Positions 31,888-41,554 of a stretch of DNA of 43,334 nucleotides are shown piece after piece. Each line of letters begins with the position of its first letter. The first letter of the stretch is position 1. The DNA comes from Nemertoderma westbladi (Eukaryota > Xenacoelomorpha > Nemertodermatida > Nemertodermatidae). A program made the position numbers and the translations under genes. The DNA lies in assembly GCA_032718475.1 (NCBI GenBank), contig JAUCBJ010000311.1, positions 1-43,334 of the forward strand, in the 5' to 3' direction. The notes below the pieces were generated by a model that worked only from the letters and a program-made list of their open reading frames with translations, was not told the origin of the DNA and ran no database searches.

Positions 31888-34640
31888 AAACTAACCCATA
31901 GCCCAGGCTCAGGGGCCCTAGATTCGGATATCTGGCATGCACGTTGGCGCTTAGTAACAGCTGGATTCCCCTCTTTGTATGTAGTACCGGGTGGAGCAAC
32001 TGGGCGACATTTTACATCAGTCCTTTGTTCAGAGATGGAGGGACTAGCATCAGGGAGGTCATTCTCTGAAAGGATCCTCGTATTCGAAGCCTGCTTGCTT
32101 CAGAGAGACAAGGCTGTTTCTAAGGGAGCAGATATTCGTCGGCTGCTGGAGCGCCATCTGGAGATGTGGGGGGGAGGAGAAATTTGAGGAGCTCTTGTGT
32201 GAATTCCAGCGTTGCAGACGGTCTGTATGGGCATCTCGTGCGAACTGGAAGGCATCCCCAAATGATATTGAGTTAGTCTTCACCAGACTCATGCTTCGGG
32301 GTAAAACACGAGCTGCTGTTCGGTGGATTACTGAAAGGTGTGATGGACGTGTGTTGGATCCACTCTCTGTTGTAAAGATAAAGGGAGAATCAATGAAAGT
32401 CTCGGATCTACTAGATATGAAACATCCTGAAACAGCCATGCCAAATGTGGAAGGGCTTTATGGATATGCAAGCAATGAGCCTCTTCCTAACCTAGACTAT
32501 GTCGAAATAACAGCGACACATGTAGAGGCAGTGGCTCATAAATTACAAGGAAGTGCTGGGCCTGGAGGTGGAGATGCGCTGCACTGGCGAGACATGCTGC
32601 TACATAGGGGCCCCATGAGTGGGCGGCTGCGGGAGGCGGTAGCTGGCTAACAGCATTGTAGAATGGGACTCCATCCGTGCCCTAATGTCCAGTAGGTTGA
32701 TTACCCTGGACAAGTGCCCAGGTGTCAGACCAATAGGGGTGGGGGAATCCTTACGACGAATATTAGGTAAGTGTATGGCAACTGCCACTGGTGATGATGT
32801 TCAAGAGTTATGTGAGATCAACCAGCTGTGCAGTGGAATGCCTGCTGGAATCGAAGCTGCTATCCATAGCATCACTGGTTTGTGGAAGGAGCATGAGGGA
32901 GAGGGATGGGGTGTCATACTTGTAGATGCAAAAAACGCATTTAACACAGTGAACAGGGTGATGGCTTTATGGCACATCAGGGTGCTATGGCCAAGATGTG
33001 GGCGTTTCATGTTCAACACATACCGGGGTTACTCTATCCTTATAGTTAATGGAATTTATGAATCATCATACTTCCTCAGTAAGGAAGGCTTTACTCAAGG
33101 GGATCCCCTAGCAATGCCAGCTTATGCCGTTGCAATTTTTCCCCTTGTCATTCACCTAAAGACTCGCATTCAATTAATACAAGTTTGGTATGCTGATGAC
33201 TCCCAGGGAATCGGTAAGCTGCATCTTCTTAGGGAATGGTTTGTAGAGCTCTGCCATTGTGGACCAATGTTTGGTTATTATCCTGCGCCGGAAAAGTGTA
33301 TTCTTGTTGTGGAAGATTCAAACGTAGAGCTTGGTAATCAGCTGTTTGGTGAACTTGGCATCACTGTAGATGGAGGGGGGATTGTTCATAGAGCTCGCAG
33401 TTTGGGGGGATTTGTCGGCAGTGACGAGATTTTGTCCGAGTACATTTCCAACAAGGTGGTAACTTGGAGTGACCATGTTCAGCGATTGGCAAAGATAGCA
33501 AAAAATCAACCCCAGGCAGCTTTCTCTGCATTGACCCGCTCAATTCAGTTCCAATGGGCTTTCCTCCAGAGAGTGACAGCTCTGTCTAATAACAACTTAG
33601 GTTCAACAGGTAACATAGATCCTTATGCACCATTAGAGCAAGTCTTACAAGATGTCTTCATGCCAGCTTTATTGGGAGGACCTGCTACTCTTGTTGAGAG
33701 AAACTTGTTTGCACTACCTGTGCGTACAGGGGGTCTGGGGATCTCAAATCCCACAATCAATGCTACACATAGCTACGATACATCCCGTTCAGTAACAGCT
33801 GTGGCCCGCTCAGCTATTGGGAGAGGCTCTGATATTGACTTAGCAGAGCATGGTCGGTGTGTTCTGGATGCCAAGTGGTCATCTGCAAAGGAGACCAAGG
33901 AACAAAATGGAAGGGCACTGCAGCTGATCCTGAATGAGGTGACACCACAACAACGCTGGGCAGTTGAGAGGGCATCATCAGCAACATCTCACTGGCTAAC
34001 AGTACCTCCAATCAAAATTCACCACTTCGACCTTTCTCCCTGCGAATTTCGCGATGGCTTGTCTTTGCGATACTGCCGCCCTCTTGTCAACGCGCCGAGC
34101 TCCTGTGATGGTTGTGGGGGTATGTTTACTTTAGCCCATGCCCTCGACTGTAAGAAAGGAGGGTTGGTAACCTTACGCCATAGCGAGGTCAGAGATGCAC
34201 AGGGCAGGCTTTTTGATCTGGCATTCCCAGGTGCTTCAGTTGAATGGGAGCCGATCATACGGGAGGTGGATGATGAGAGTGGCATTGCTGGACTACGGCC
34301 GACATTTCAGTGAGGGGATTTTGGCAGCCGCAGAGGAAGGCGTTATTCGATATTAGAGTCATTGACTCGGACGCCCCCTCTTACACTGCCAGAACAGTCC
34401 AGTCACTATTGTCTTCTGCGGAGCGTGAGAAGAATACTAAGTACTCCAATGCATGCAGTCAACGTCAGGCAGATTTTTCAGCCCTGGTTACTACGGTGGA
34501 TGGAGTTCTGGGTGGAGAGTACACCACAGTCCTACGTCATCTTGCTAGATCTCTTAGTGAGAAATGGGACAAACCATATCCGCGGGTGATGGTCTGGGTA
34601 AGAGCCAGGCTTTCTTTTGCCACTTTAACCCTATCCATAC
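31885..34640 (+). pseudogene. Non-LTR retrotransposon polyprotein: RT, zinc knuckle, putative restriction-like endonuclease
   Basis: One retroelement protein is spread over three shifted frames. The first part (31885-32187) ends in a G run (32168-32174), where one extra G shifts the frame. The second (about 32177-32650) reads to SGRLREAVA. A second indel lies near 32640. The third (ATG 32685, 542 codons to 34313) holds the reverse transcriptase: CPGVRPIGVGESLRRILGK, motif A LVDAKNAFN (Asp81), the GFTQGDPLAMPAYA motif B and YADD at residues 169-172, all intact. A CCHC zinc knuckle follows (C474, C477, H485, C489), then RHSEVRD (R498-H499) and EWEP. A third indel near 34297 breaks the frame before a downstream Asp (34301), RGFW and FDIRV. 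RT, then CCHC, then an RH/D/E endonuclease is the R2-like plan. Conserved WDKPYPRVMVWVRARLSFA ends the similarity near 34622. There is no 5' ATG, consistent with 5' truncation at 31888. Confidence 0.85.
32685..34313 (+). CDS. Longest intact segment of the retroelement: reverse transcriptase plus CCHC
   Basis: This 542-codon frame is the only part of the element without a break. It contains the catalytic aspartates of the palm (Asp81 in LVDAKNAF, Asp171-Asp172 in YADD), a thumb-like region with GGLGISNPTINATHSYD (about residues 348-364), and the knuckle CDGCGGMFTLAHALDC. The ATG at 32685 is probably not the natural start, because similarity continues upstream without a gap (ANSIVEWDSIRAL before it). 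Expected activity is target-primed reverse transcription in the nucleus. Whether this fragment is expressed is unknown. It should be read together with the surrounding pseudogene entry. Confidence 0.7.
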   Translation: MSSRLITLDKCPGVRPIGVGESLRRILGKCMATATGDDVQELCEINQLCSGMPAGIEAAIHSITGLWKEHEGEGWGVILVDAKNAFNTVNRVMALWHIRVLWPRCGRFMFNTYRGYSILIVNGIYESSYFLSKEGFTQGDPLAMPAYAVAIFPLVIHLKTRIQLIQVWYADDSQGIGKLHLLREWFVELCHCGPMFGYYPAPEKCILVVEDSNVELGNQLFGELGITVDGGGIVHRARSLGGFVGSDEILSEYISNKVVTWSDHVQRLAKIAKNQPQAAFSALTRSIQFQWAFLQRVTALSNNNLGSTGNIDPYAPLEQVLQDVFMPALLGGPATLVERNLFALPVRTGGLGISNPTINATHSYDTSRSVTAVARSAIGRGSDIDLAEHGRCVLDAKWSSAKETKEQNGRALQLILNEVTPQQRWAVERASSATSHWLTVPPIKIHHFDLSPCEFRDGLSLRYCRPLVNAPSSCDGCGGMFTLAHALDCKKGGLVTLRHSEVRDAQGRLFDLAFPGASVEWEPIIREVDDESGIAGLRPTFQ

Positions 34641-34655
34641 CGGGGGGGGGGGGGG
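34625..34655. mobile_element. Left end of a second piggyBac-like element
   Basis: TTAA (34625-34628) is followed by CCCTATCCATACCGG and a run of 14 G. This closely resembles the right-end sequence CCCTATTAGTACCGGG of the 26872-28436 element. The palindrome seen there is absent. A possible decayed partner, CCCGGTACTTGCCTTTAA, lies at 35410-35427, which would make an ~800-bp element enclosing the 34-bp minisatellite. That pairing is an inference. Confidence 0.5.
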
Positions 34656-34787
34656 ACTTTTGGAGACGCACTTTATTTGATTGCTTGGTTCAAAGCCAAA
34701 CCACATTTATTGCAAGTGAAATTCCGTTACTTTTCCTAAAATTTATTATTCTTTATCTTAAAACAAAAATTAATTTTAATATTGGCA

Positions 34788-35390
34788 TGGCATCCCATGG
34801 CATCCACCCCAAGTGTGAAGCAGAACCCCCGCGGCATCCGCCCAAAGTGTGAAGCAGAACCCCCACGGCATCCGTCCAAGTGTGAAGCAGAACCCCCGCG
34901 GCATCCACCCTAAGTGTGAAGCAGAACCCCTGCGGCATCCGCCCAAAGTGTGAAGCAGAACCCCCACGGCATCCTCCCCAAGTGTAAAGTAGAATCCCCA
35001 TGGCATCCGCCCCAAGTGTGAAGCAGAACCCCCATGGCATCCGCCCCAAGTGTGAAGCAGAACCCCCAAGGCATCCGTCCAAGTGTGAAGCAGAACCCCC
35101 GCGGCATCCGCCCAAAGTGTGAAGCAGAACCCCTACGGCATCCGCCCTAAGTGTGAAGCAGAACCCCCACGGCATCCGTCCAAGTGTGAAACTGAAGCCC
35201 CATGGCATCCACCCCAAGTGTGAAGCAGAACCCCCGCGGCATCCGCCCAAAGTGTGAAGCAGAACCCCCACGGCATCCGCGCAAAGTGTGAAGCAGAACC
35301 CCCACGGCATCCGCCCTAAGTGTAAAGTAGAATCCCCATGGCATCCGCCCCAAGTATGAAGCAGAACCCCTCACGGCATCTGCCCCATCC
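34788..35390. repeat. 33-34-bp minisatellite (GCAGAACCCCCGCGGCATCC)
   Basis: About 18 units share AGTGTGAAGCAGAACCCC, GGCATCC and GCCC. Unit length varies between 33 and 34 bp because of small indels (GTCCAA versus GCCCAAA). On the minus strand the stop-free units give long open frames (for example 34753-35310, 185 codons) with repeated GFCFTLG/VLLHTLGGC phrases. Since units are not a multiple of three and frames interchange, I see these as artefacts, not proteins. Confidence 0.9.
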
Positions 35391-35399
35391 TATTAAAAC

Positions 35400-37700
35400 C
35401 TAAACATGCCCGGTACTTGCCTTTAATAAGTAGAAACCCCGTAGTCTGTCATCTGTCCAACACCAGTCTGTCTTACACCTGTCCTCTCATAAGATTACAG
35501 CAAAATTCAACAACGAAATCACAGGACTTAAAATTCAACTAACAGAATAAGAATAACAACACACAAGAAGCAAGTAGAAGTAGAATGAGTCACCATTTAT
35601 TGGTGGAACAAAACCCTACTCCAATTAGACCAACCTAAATAGCTAAACCAATGAGTAAACCGTATTATCGCTCAAAAGCTCCCTGTTCCGAATTATTATT
35701 GCCATATATGGTAATGGAAGTGCTCTGTTTGGGCTTCCAATAGACCCCTATACGAGCCATTTACGTAACAGTAAATTCTTACAAAGGGTTTACTGTGACT
35801 TTTTACTAATAATAACATGATAACATGTTTATCAGCTTATAAAAACTGAATGGACTCACAGAATTAATATTGGCCCGACCAACTACACTCTTGGATACAA
35901 CAATAATTATCGCAACAAATTTATTTTCCCACTAAAAATAATCATTTGTCCACTAAATTTTTGTTCACAAAATATAATTATTCTATTACAAAAAATAATT
36001 ATTTATAATATATAATTGAAAATTTTTAAATTTCGATTTCCCCAAAAAATAATTATGTTTGGACTATTTTTACTCTTGTATCCGCCAAATTTAATCAATC
36101 ATATTTCTCTAAAAATCATTTAAAATTTAATAAATTTACACTAATTTTGATATGTTTTCACTATATATAATCACGTCTCCTTTCACAATATGTTCCACTG
36201 CTGCGTTAAATGTTCGTGCCATTAGGTCCTTTGGTCATTAGAGCTTCGTTAATTGTGACAGGTCTTACTTCCACATGGAACATAATGTATCGCGACATAA
36301 CCAAACTGACAGCCATGAAGCAAGGCAATACCAAGCCTAACATTATTTAGTATTTTAGTGATGATACTCAGTGATTACAGTATAATTTCTTCTCAAATAA
36401 AATCTTATAAATTTTTACATAAAATATGATTATGATTATGTTTAGTTTAGTGATTAGTGAACAAGCAATGGCCGTCTCATTTTCTCAGGATTGTGAGAAT
36501 TTGAGTCAAAATCCAAAATAAAAGTATCACCTTTATTGAAACTAAACTTAAAAACATTGTGTTATGTTATAGAAGTTTTATATTCAACCATAACTCCGTT
36601 CCATTCTGATTCTCTGAAGTTGCTATAGCAACAACCACTTGCATGAATCTAATTATCTTATCCAACGCACCAATCGCATGCTGGTACAGTACATGCAAAT
36701 TTCTCTTGATGTTGATCGTAAATTGTGGGGTGAGCCACGAAGTTGGCGGAGCTTTAGCGAACTGACAATGTTAGGGGGTGGGGTCTATGTTTGCATATAG
36801 TTGTTGTCGCCGTCGTTGTCCTTTCAATTTTTTTTATGCTAATAACTTCGTCGGATTTAAAGCGGTCGAGCTGAAAATTTGTGGACAGCTCAATGAGAGC
36901 GCCAACTTAGAAAGGTGTTATTATAAATTAAAGATGTGAGACGAGTACGTTGTACGTTGTATACCTAGGATTATTATAGCTAAACCGTCTATACACTACA
37001 GTTAACCCTTTACTGGTAAAGGGCATGATGTAGCAGATTCTACTTAAACAGTAAATTCCATACTGTTGTTTGGCACTCCGTTGACAAACACATCATTTCT
37101 GAAATCCATAAATGCACTAATTACAAACTGTAGTAGTACAGTAAATAGTTGGTTTCATGTGTCCTGTGTATGTATCCCATTCTATCTGCAGTACGATAAA
37201 ATTGGAACTCTTTACAGCTATAGTTGAAGTTTGAGTTATTTACTGAGAAATTTAAACTATTAGATTATTATATAATTAATTGTGCTACAAAACCTGTAAA
37301 TTCAATAAAAAAAGTATCTGTTATTTTTGAAATTTTTCCAATTTTAAATCTGCTACTTTTGACGAATTTGACATAATAGTCAAAAATAATGTGGCCTGGA
37401 CATCAGTCACTGTTCAACATTTCCTGAAGGTCGCTCGAAGTCTGCAGGGTGGTAGCTGGTAGTTCATTCTTTATGATTAACTTATAACATGGGCTAACTT
37501 CGTTTATTGTTTTGGTTCCCCCAATCCACTTCTGTAACATGCTCCTTTATTAACCTGCGTACAGCAAAGTACAAAATAAAATAATTAGTGGCAAACAATA
37601 ATTAATATATACCTACCGTTACAGCCACCATAACGCTGTACCTTCTGACTGTACACCGTACCATTGCGTTATTGCTGAATTGCTATCATGCTATCTTATA
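35400..37700. other. AT-rich region without recognisable genes
   Basis: No open frame of note occurs over 2.3 kb. Landmarks are a tract with AATAATTATT-like words (35,920-36,060), a GTGGGGTGAGCCACGAAGTTG stretch at 36727-36747 similar to inverted 26546-26562, a less AT-rich block at 36720-36910 containing CTTCGTCGGATTTAAAGCGG (probably a transposon scrap I cannot name), and TTAACCCTTTACTGGTAAAGGG at 37003-37024. The last contains an 8-bp inverted repeat starting at CCC after TTAA and could be a third TTAA-type end. Confidence 0.45.
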
Positions 37701-37734
37701 TCTACTTATATATATAGGATATCGGCGAGCTGAC

Positions 37735-37985
37735 GCCATGCAAACAGGGCGTTACGCAAACGCGACATATGACTATTTTTGGTATCTTGTCGAAGGTACC
37801 ATCGAGATACCACTCATTGACGTTGTTTAGTTTTTCGAAAGTTCGTCGGCTGGCAATCACTATGAAACGTTTTTCCTCTAAAAGCTCATCAACTAAGATG
37901 AATTCCTCACTACTATTATCTAAGATTCGCATGTACATTGGCAGTAATTAATTGAAGATTATCTGCGTTTGCTGGCGACGGAGGA
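37735..37985 (-). pseudogene. MULE-like transposase fragment
   Basis: Minus-strand translation gives FIVIASRRTFEKLNNVNEWY followed by LDGTFDKIPKI. The W-x-x-DGTF-x-x-xP pattern, with its catalytic-type Asp, is the start of the MULE-type transposase core seen in many animal Mutator-like elements. Upstream, in another frame, PPSPANADNLQLI (about 37945-37985) may be the preceding linker. After PKI the expected sequence is lost at about 37775, where a GTTTGCGTAACG repeat begins, and only non-conserved residues follow. It is a short, frameshifted remnant. Confidence 0.65.
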
Positions 37986-38490
37986 CTAGCTCTCATTCTA
38001 AGTCGGTTAAGGGATCTTGTGGCACTTAATCTTGATCTTGGTCATATATATTATTATCGACTATAAAATATTAAACATGGCAGTCACAGTACCAATTAAC
38101 TAGTAATAGCATAGTACATGTAACACAAAATATTATAGTCCAGCTAAACATGTTGATATATATAATAATACATTGTGTTGTATATACCTAATATAAATAA
38201 TTAACTATATAGCACGTATTTTAATGATGTCATTGTTAGTAAAGTGATGTCATGTTAGGAGTATCGTAATTAATCTAATAATTGTAATTAAGTAAATAGC
38301 ATATTATGTACCGCCCTACTGTATTCAAATAATAATTTACGTCTGATTGCAATTAAATCACAGTGTCGAAGCTATATAATTAAGAGAGATATTAAATACA
38401 GTATGATATGAGTAACAAAAATAAATAAGCCGATTATTTCTGGTCTAAGTGTAATTGTGCGGTTGCTATCTGGAAATCTACTGCAGTGCA
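37986..38490. other. Highly AT-rich spacer
   Basis: AT-rich DNA full of TATATA and AATTA words. No gene, RNA or repeat is recognised apart from simple-sequence character. Confidence 0.5.
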
Positions 38491-38496
38491 GTGCAG

Positions 38497-38960
38497 TTAG
38501 AACGATTTTTTATGATAGTCCAGTGTTCTAGAATATGTTCCAGATCGTGGACACCACTGTTGCATGGGCAAATGCGTTGGTCCCGTGGGACGCGAGGCGA
38601 TGTCCACCGACCTGTCTCTATTCTCAAGTAGTTGGCAACCCGTCCTAAAGGGCGTCAGCATGAAACGGTCATATTCAAGAATAGAGTTGTCATAGATCGT
38701 CTTTGGAAGGGCCAGCTGTGGATTTACAACATAATATTGCGCTAGTTTGGGCGAGGAGATGGAATTAGCATTCATGATGCGTGCTTTTATTCTATCGAGG
38801 GCTTTGGTTGTTTCATGCGATAATAAATGATTCACATCCCGGAAAGAGTCAACACAGCAGAACTTATTGGTCAACACAGCTGCCACATTGTAATCAATAC
38901 TGGCGAATACCTGGTAATAACTCACTCCTGCACTATCATGTGGTCTCTGGTTGGCCAACT
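38497..38960 (-). pseudogene. C-terminal remnant of a non-LTR retrotransposon protein
   Basis: The 153-codon minus frame shows RFMLTPFRTGCQLL and then loses sense. Shifting one frame at about 38630 continues with LRIETGRWTSPRVPRDQRIC, PCNSGVHDLEHIL (Cys-x-Cys, then His in LEH). RTG.hfLRIETGRW..hPRdqRhC..C....D.EHhL is the tail motif found after the reverse transcriptase in several LINE-type proteins. The N-terminal part (helical, with NKFCCVDSFRDVNHLLSHE) is less recognisable. There is no reverse transcriptase core beside it, so this is a fragment, and the frameshift shows it is inactive. Confidence 0.65.
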
Positions 38961-39475
38961 CCTTTAGGCAATATTTGCCTTTTCCCCTTCCACATCCGGT
39001 GCGTGATTATGTTCACTTGTAAACATGGGGTTAGAATACATAGAATACATACAGTTTTTAGCAAAACAATGCACCAATAAAATCCAATAAAATAAAATTC
39101 AATAAATCAAATTATTGCGGATTGTCTGTCGCCTATGCCTTGCCTGCCCATAGCACCCGAACAAAAGTTGGTCAGTTCCTCTCCTTGATGTAATTATTTC
39201 GGCCATACTTTTTGGCCAAAGCTTAATCAAAACTACAGTTAAACTGAAGTGTACTGATAGCACACCGTATTATATGATCATATATGTAGTTGCTTTGCTT
39301 CTTCCTATAATATACTTTTAGTTTCAGTGATTATTCTCAACTCCACTTTAATATTCTAATAATTTAAGGGAGATGTAGATACAGTACTGTTGCTATCTGT
39401 GAATTTCCCCACATCCCTCCTACGTATGTTCACGATAGACTGTTAGGACCAGCTGTTTAGAGGTGGGTAGGACAT
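38961..39475. other. Unassigned spacer
   Basis: AT-rich DNA with an AATAAAATCCAATAAAATAA stretch near 39078-39098 and no recognised gene. The AATAAA words lie upstream, not downstream, of the minus-strand LINE tail, so they are not its poly(A) signal. Confidence 0.4.
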
Positions 39476-39529
39476 TATTCAAAAAGGGCCCTATGACAAC
39501 GAGACATTACGCCAAATTTAGAGCTGTTT

Positions 39530-39665
39530 GTCAAACGTCCTGATTGCATAACACCCTGTTTGCGTAAGGTCTCGTTTGCGTAACGTCCAGTTTGTGTAAA
39601 GTCGCATATCCTATTTTGTTGGTGAAATGTCCCGTTTGCGTAACTTCCTGTTTGTGTACTTTCCG
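39530..39665. repeat. Degenerate ~17-bp repeat (GTTTGCGTAACGTCC)
   Basis: Words of the type CCTGTTTGCGTAAGGTC, TCGTTTGCGTAACGTCC and AGTTTGTGTAAAGTCGC follow one another at about 17-bp steps, with a gap around 39605-39630. The same sequence in inverted orientation (GCAAACAGGGCGTTACGC) lies at 37741-37758 beside the MULE fragment. Confidence 0.7.
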
Positions 39666-39804
39666 CCGTCCAGGTTATCACCTGTAAGCTTAACCTCACT
39701 GGCTGTCGGCTGTGTACCTAATAGAGTCTGTATTAAACTTCCGCGAAATTAAAATATTTACAATCAATTTCCACACTGTTATAAAATCTAAAAAAATCTA
39801 AAAA

Positions 39805-39880
39805 AAAATACGAGTAGCAATGATCTGGAAAATGTATTCCTTTAGAATCAGCGCCCCATATAACATGAAAATATGAATTT
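39805..39880 (+). repeat. Second copy of part of the TTAA element
   Basis: AGTAGCAATGATCTGG, AATGTATTCC, TCAGCGCCC and GAAAATATGAATTT match 27914-27999 in the same order and orientation, with a few substitutions and an 8-base gap. It shows that sequence from inside the 26.9-28.4 kb element is dispersed. Confidence 0.85.
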
Positions 39881-39974
39881 GAGCCTGTTTCAAAATTCGA
39901 TCTGGTAACGTATGGAAAATTGCAACTTTGGACAGCACTAGCTCAAACAGATGTGCTTAAATTAAACAAAGTTT

Positions 39975-40232
39975 GTGCTAGGACATACCTGGGAGTGTCG
40001 GCTTTCACAAAATAAAACATTTGATTATATGCCTATGTATTCTCGTTTACTTGAGCTTAGAATGCAAAGTAACGTATGGAACTCAGAAAAATGGCTAAAT
40101 TTGCAAGTTAAAGACATTCAAATTCCTGTGAGAGGTTTGATATATACGCCTTGGCTAGTTCCTGTTCCTCGGGTTAAAATAACCGGAAAAATAACAAAAT
40201 ATCAGGGTAATAAATGCGTTGTTACCAACTAA
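39975..40232 (+). CDS. Unrecognised short open frame
   Basis: An 85-codon frame contains LGHTWECRLSQNKTFDYMPM and IPVRGLIYTPWLVPVPRVKI. I recognise no domain. No splice context, promoter or poly(A) signal ties it to a gene. It starts about 95 bp right of the repeat at 39805-39880, so it may be chance or a transposon piece. Confidence 0.15.
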   Translation: MLGHTWECRLSQNKTFDYMPMYSRLLELRMQSNVWNSEKWLNLQVKDIQIPVRGLIYTPWLVPVPRVKITGKITKYQGNKCVVTN

Positions 40233-40249
40233 TCTCGGAAAAAATAACC

Positions 40250-41550
40250 AACTACATCAAGAAGCCACTATTAATTCACAATACAACAAACCCATCCAGA
40301 GTCCATCCATCCATCCACCCTAGTAGATTTCTAAAATGGTTTTGTTTGGGGGTAGAAATATAAAAATGGGGCTTGGGAATTTTGGGGAGAGACACTAATT
40401 ACAAATTAATAAATAACACGAGCGGCCAAGTCATAAAATAAATTAAATTGGAGAGATACGCCTATTCCTACTATCGGAAGAGACGGTAACAATACCTGCA
40501 ATATCCTACTGTAAAGTTTGTAAATCAAATCATAAATCCGACCTTCTCACCAAAACAGTAAACCCTAAGTAAGCGAATATATTGCAGTATCGATCTCTTT
40601 TAACCGGTGAGGCAGAAAACAGTCTACGAGCAGACAAACTTCGATAAAACAAATCCCGCGCAGCGAATCCTAAAATCAGGCTGACTTACTGACGGACTAA
40701 GGGGCTCGTATACTTTGCCGCGGTGTGATTTATATGGTTGGGCAAAGGGACGCTAGCTAGGTATAGAGCAGATTTGGAGATGTCTAACTAGCGAGCAAAG
40801 TGCAGTAAGGACGAAAGTTAATTTTATATATTTTGAGGTGTAAATAATTTTAACGCGCGTGTGTTAATTCTGAACGGTCAAAGCAGTTTTGCTCCTTCAC
40901 ATATATAATTACTGGGTACGGTGTGCATTTTACGAATATTCTAATTTTATAACTTGTAGGTCCAATACTCACGAATGATAAGGTTCCTTCCCCTCTTGCG
41001 TATTTCCAGGACTCAAATTCAGGCATAAGGTTAATACTACGCCCAGAATTCGGCAATTTTAGGTACCAGGTCCCTGATACTAAGAAGAGATGTGTTAGTT
41101 TACTACTGTAGGCGTACGGGTACTAATAGCTATCCTGGCTCCTATCTAGAATTTTAGTCACCCAGGTAGTCCGGGTAACTTCCTATTAGGGCGTTGGCGG
41201 GGACACGGTAGATGTTAGTATCCCTGATAGCCTCAATTTATTTGCGCCTAGCGTAAACTGCCCTACCGCCTGAACGGTACAATCCCAATTCAGGTGAAAA
41301 CACAGCAACCCCCTAGCCTACAAGTTCTGATGTAATGGACACCGTTGTACGGCAAATAGTCGCACACACACCTGTACTTAGCAAGAGTTAAGCGTACAGT
41401 TTGCTGCACCCTAACCAATGTGTATGCCTTGTACCGGTGTGCCTACGTCCTATCTGCGTACTAGTATCTGCTTTCTCTCCTCCCCCCGTAGGAATATGAA
41501 GGTCTACTGCGGTTTTTTCCTGAATCAAGACAGTACAGTCCCTATGATGT
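40250..41550. other. Mixed-composition region without recognised gene
   Basis: From about 40600 to 41480 the sequence is noticeably less AT-rich than the DNA on both sides and free of simple repeats. The longest frames are short (for example 40850-41056 minus) and carry no known motif. CATCCATCCATCCACCC at 40305-40321 is a small tetranucleotide run. Confidence 0.4.
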
Positions 41551-41554
41551 AATT

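Noticed and set aside
32059-34285. Minus-strand frames under the retroelement (for example 32059-32439 and 34019-34285).
   Set aside because: Shadows of the plus-strand reverse transcriptase, which has real motifs; the minus frames have none.
34753-35374. Minus-strand frames of up to 185 codons rich in GFCFTLG and VLLHTLGGC.
   Set aside because: They overlap in several frames and follow a 33-34-bp minisatellite that lacks stops on that strand; repeat length is not a multiple of 3.
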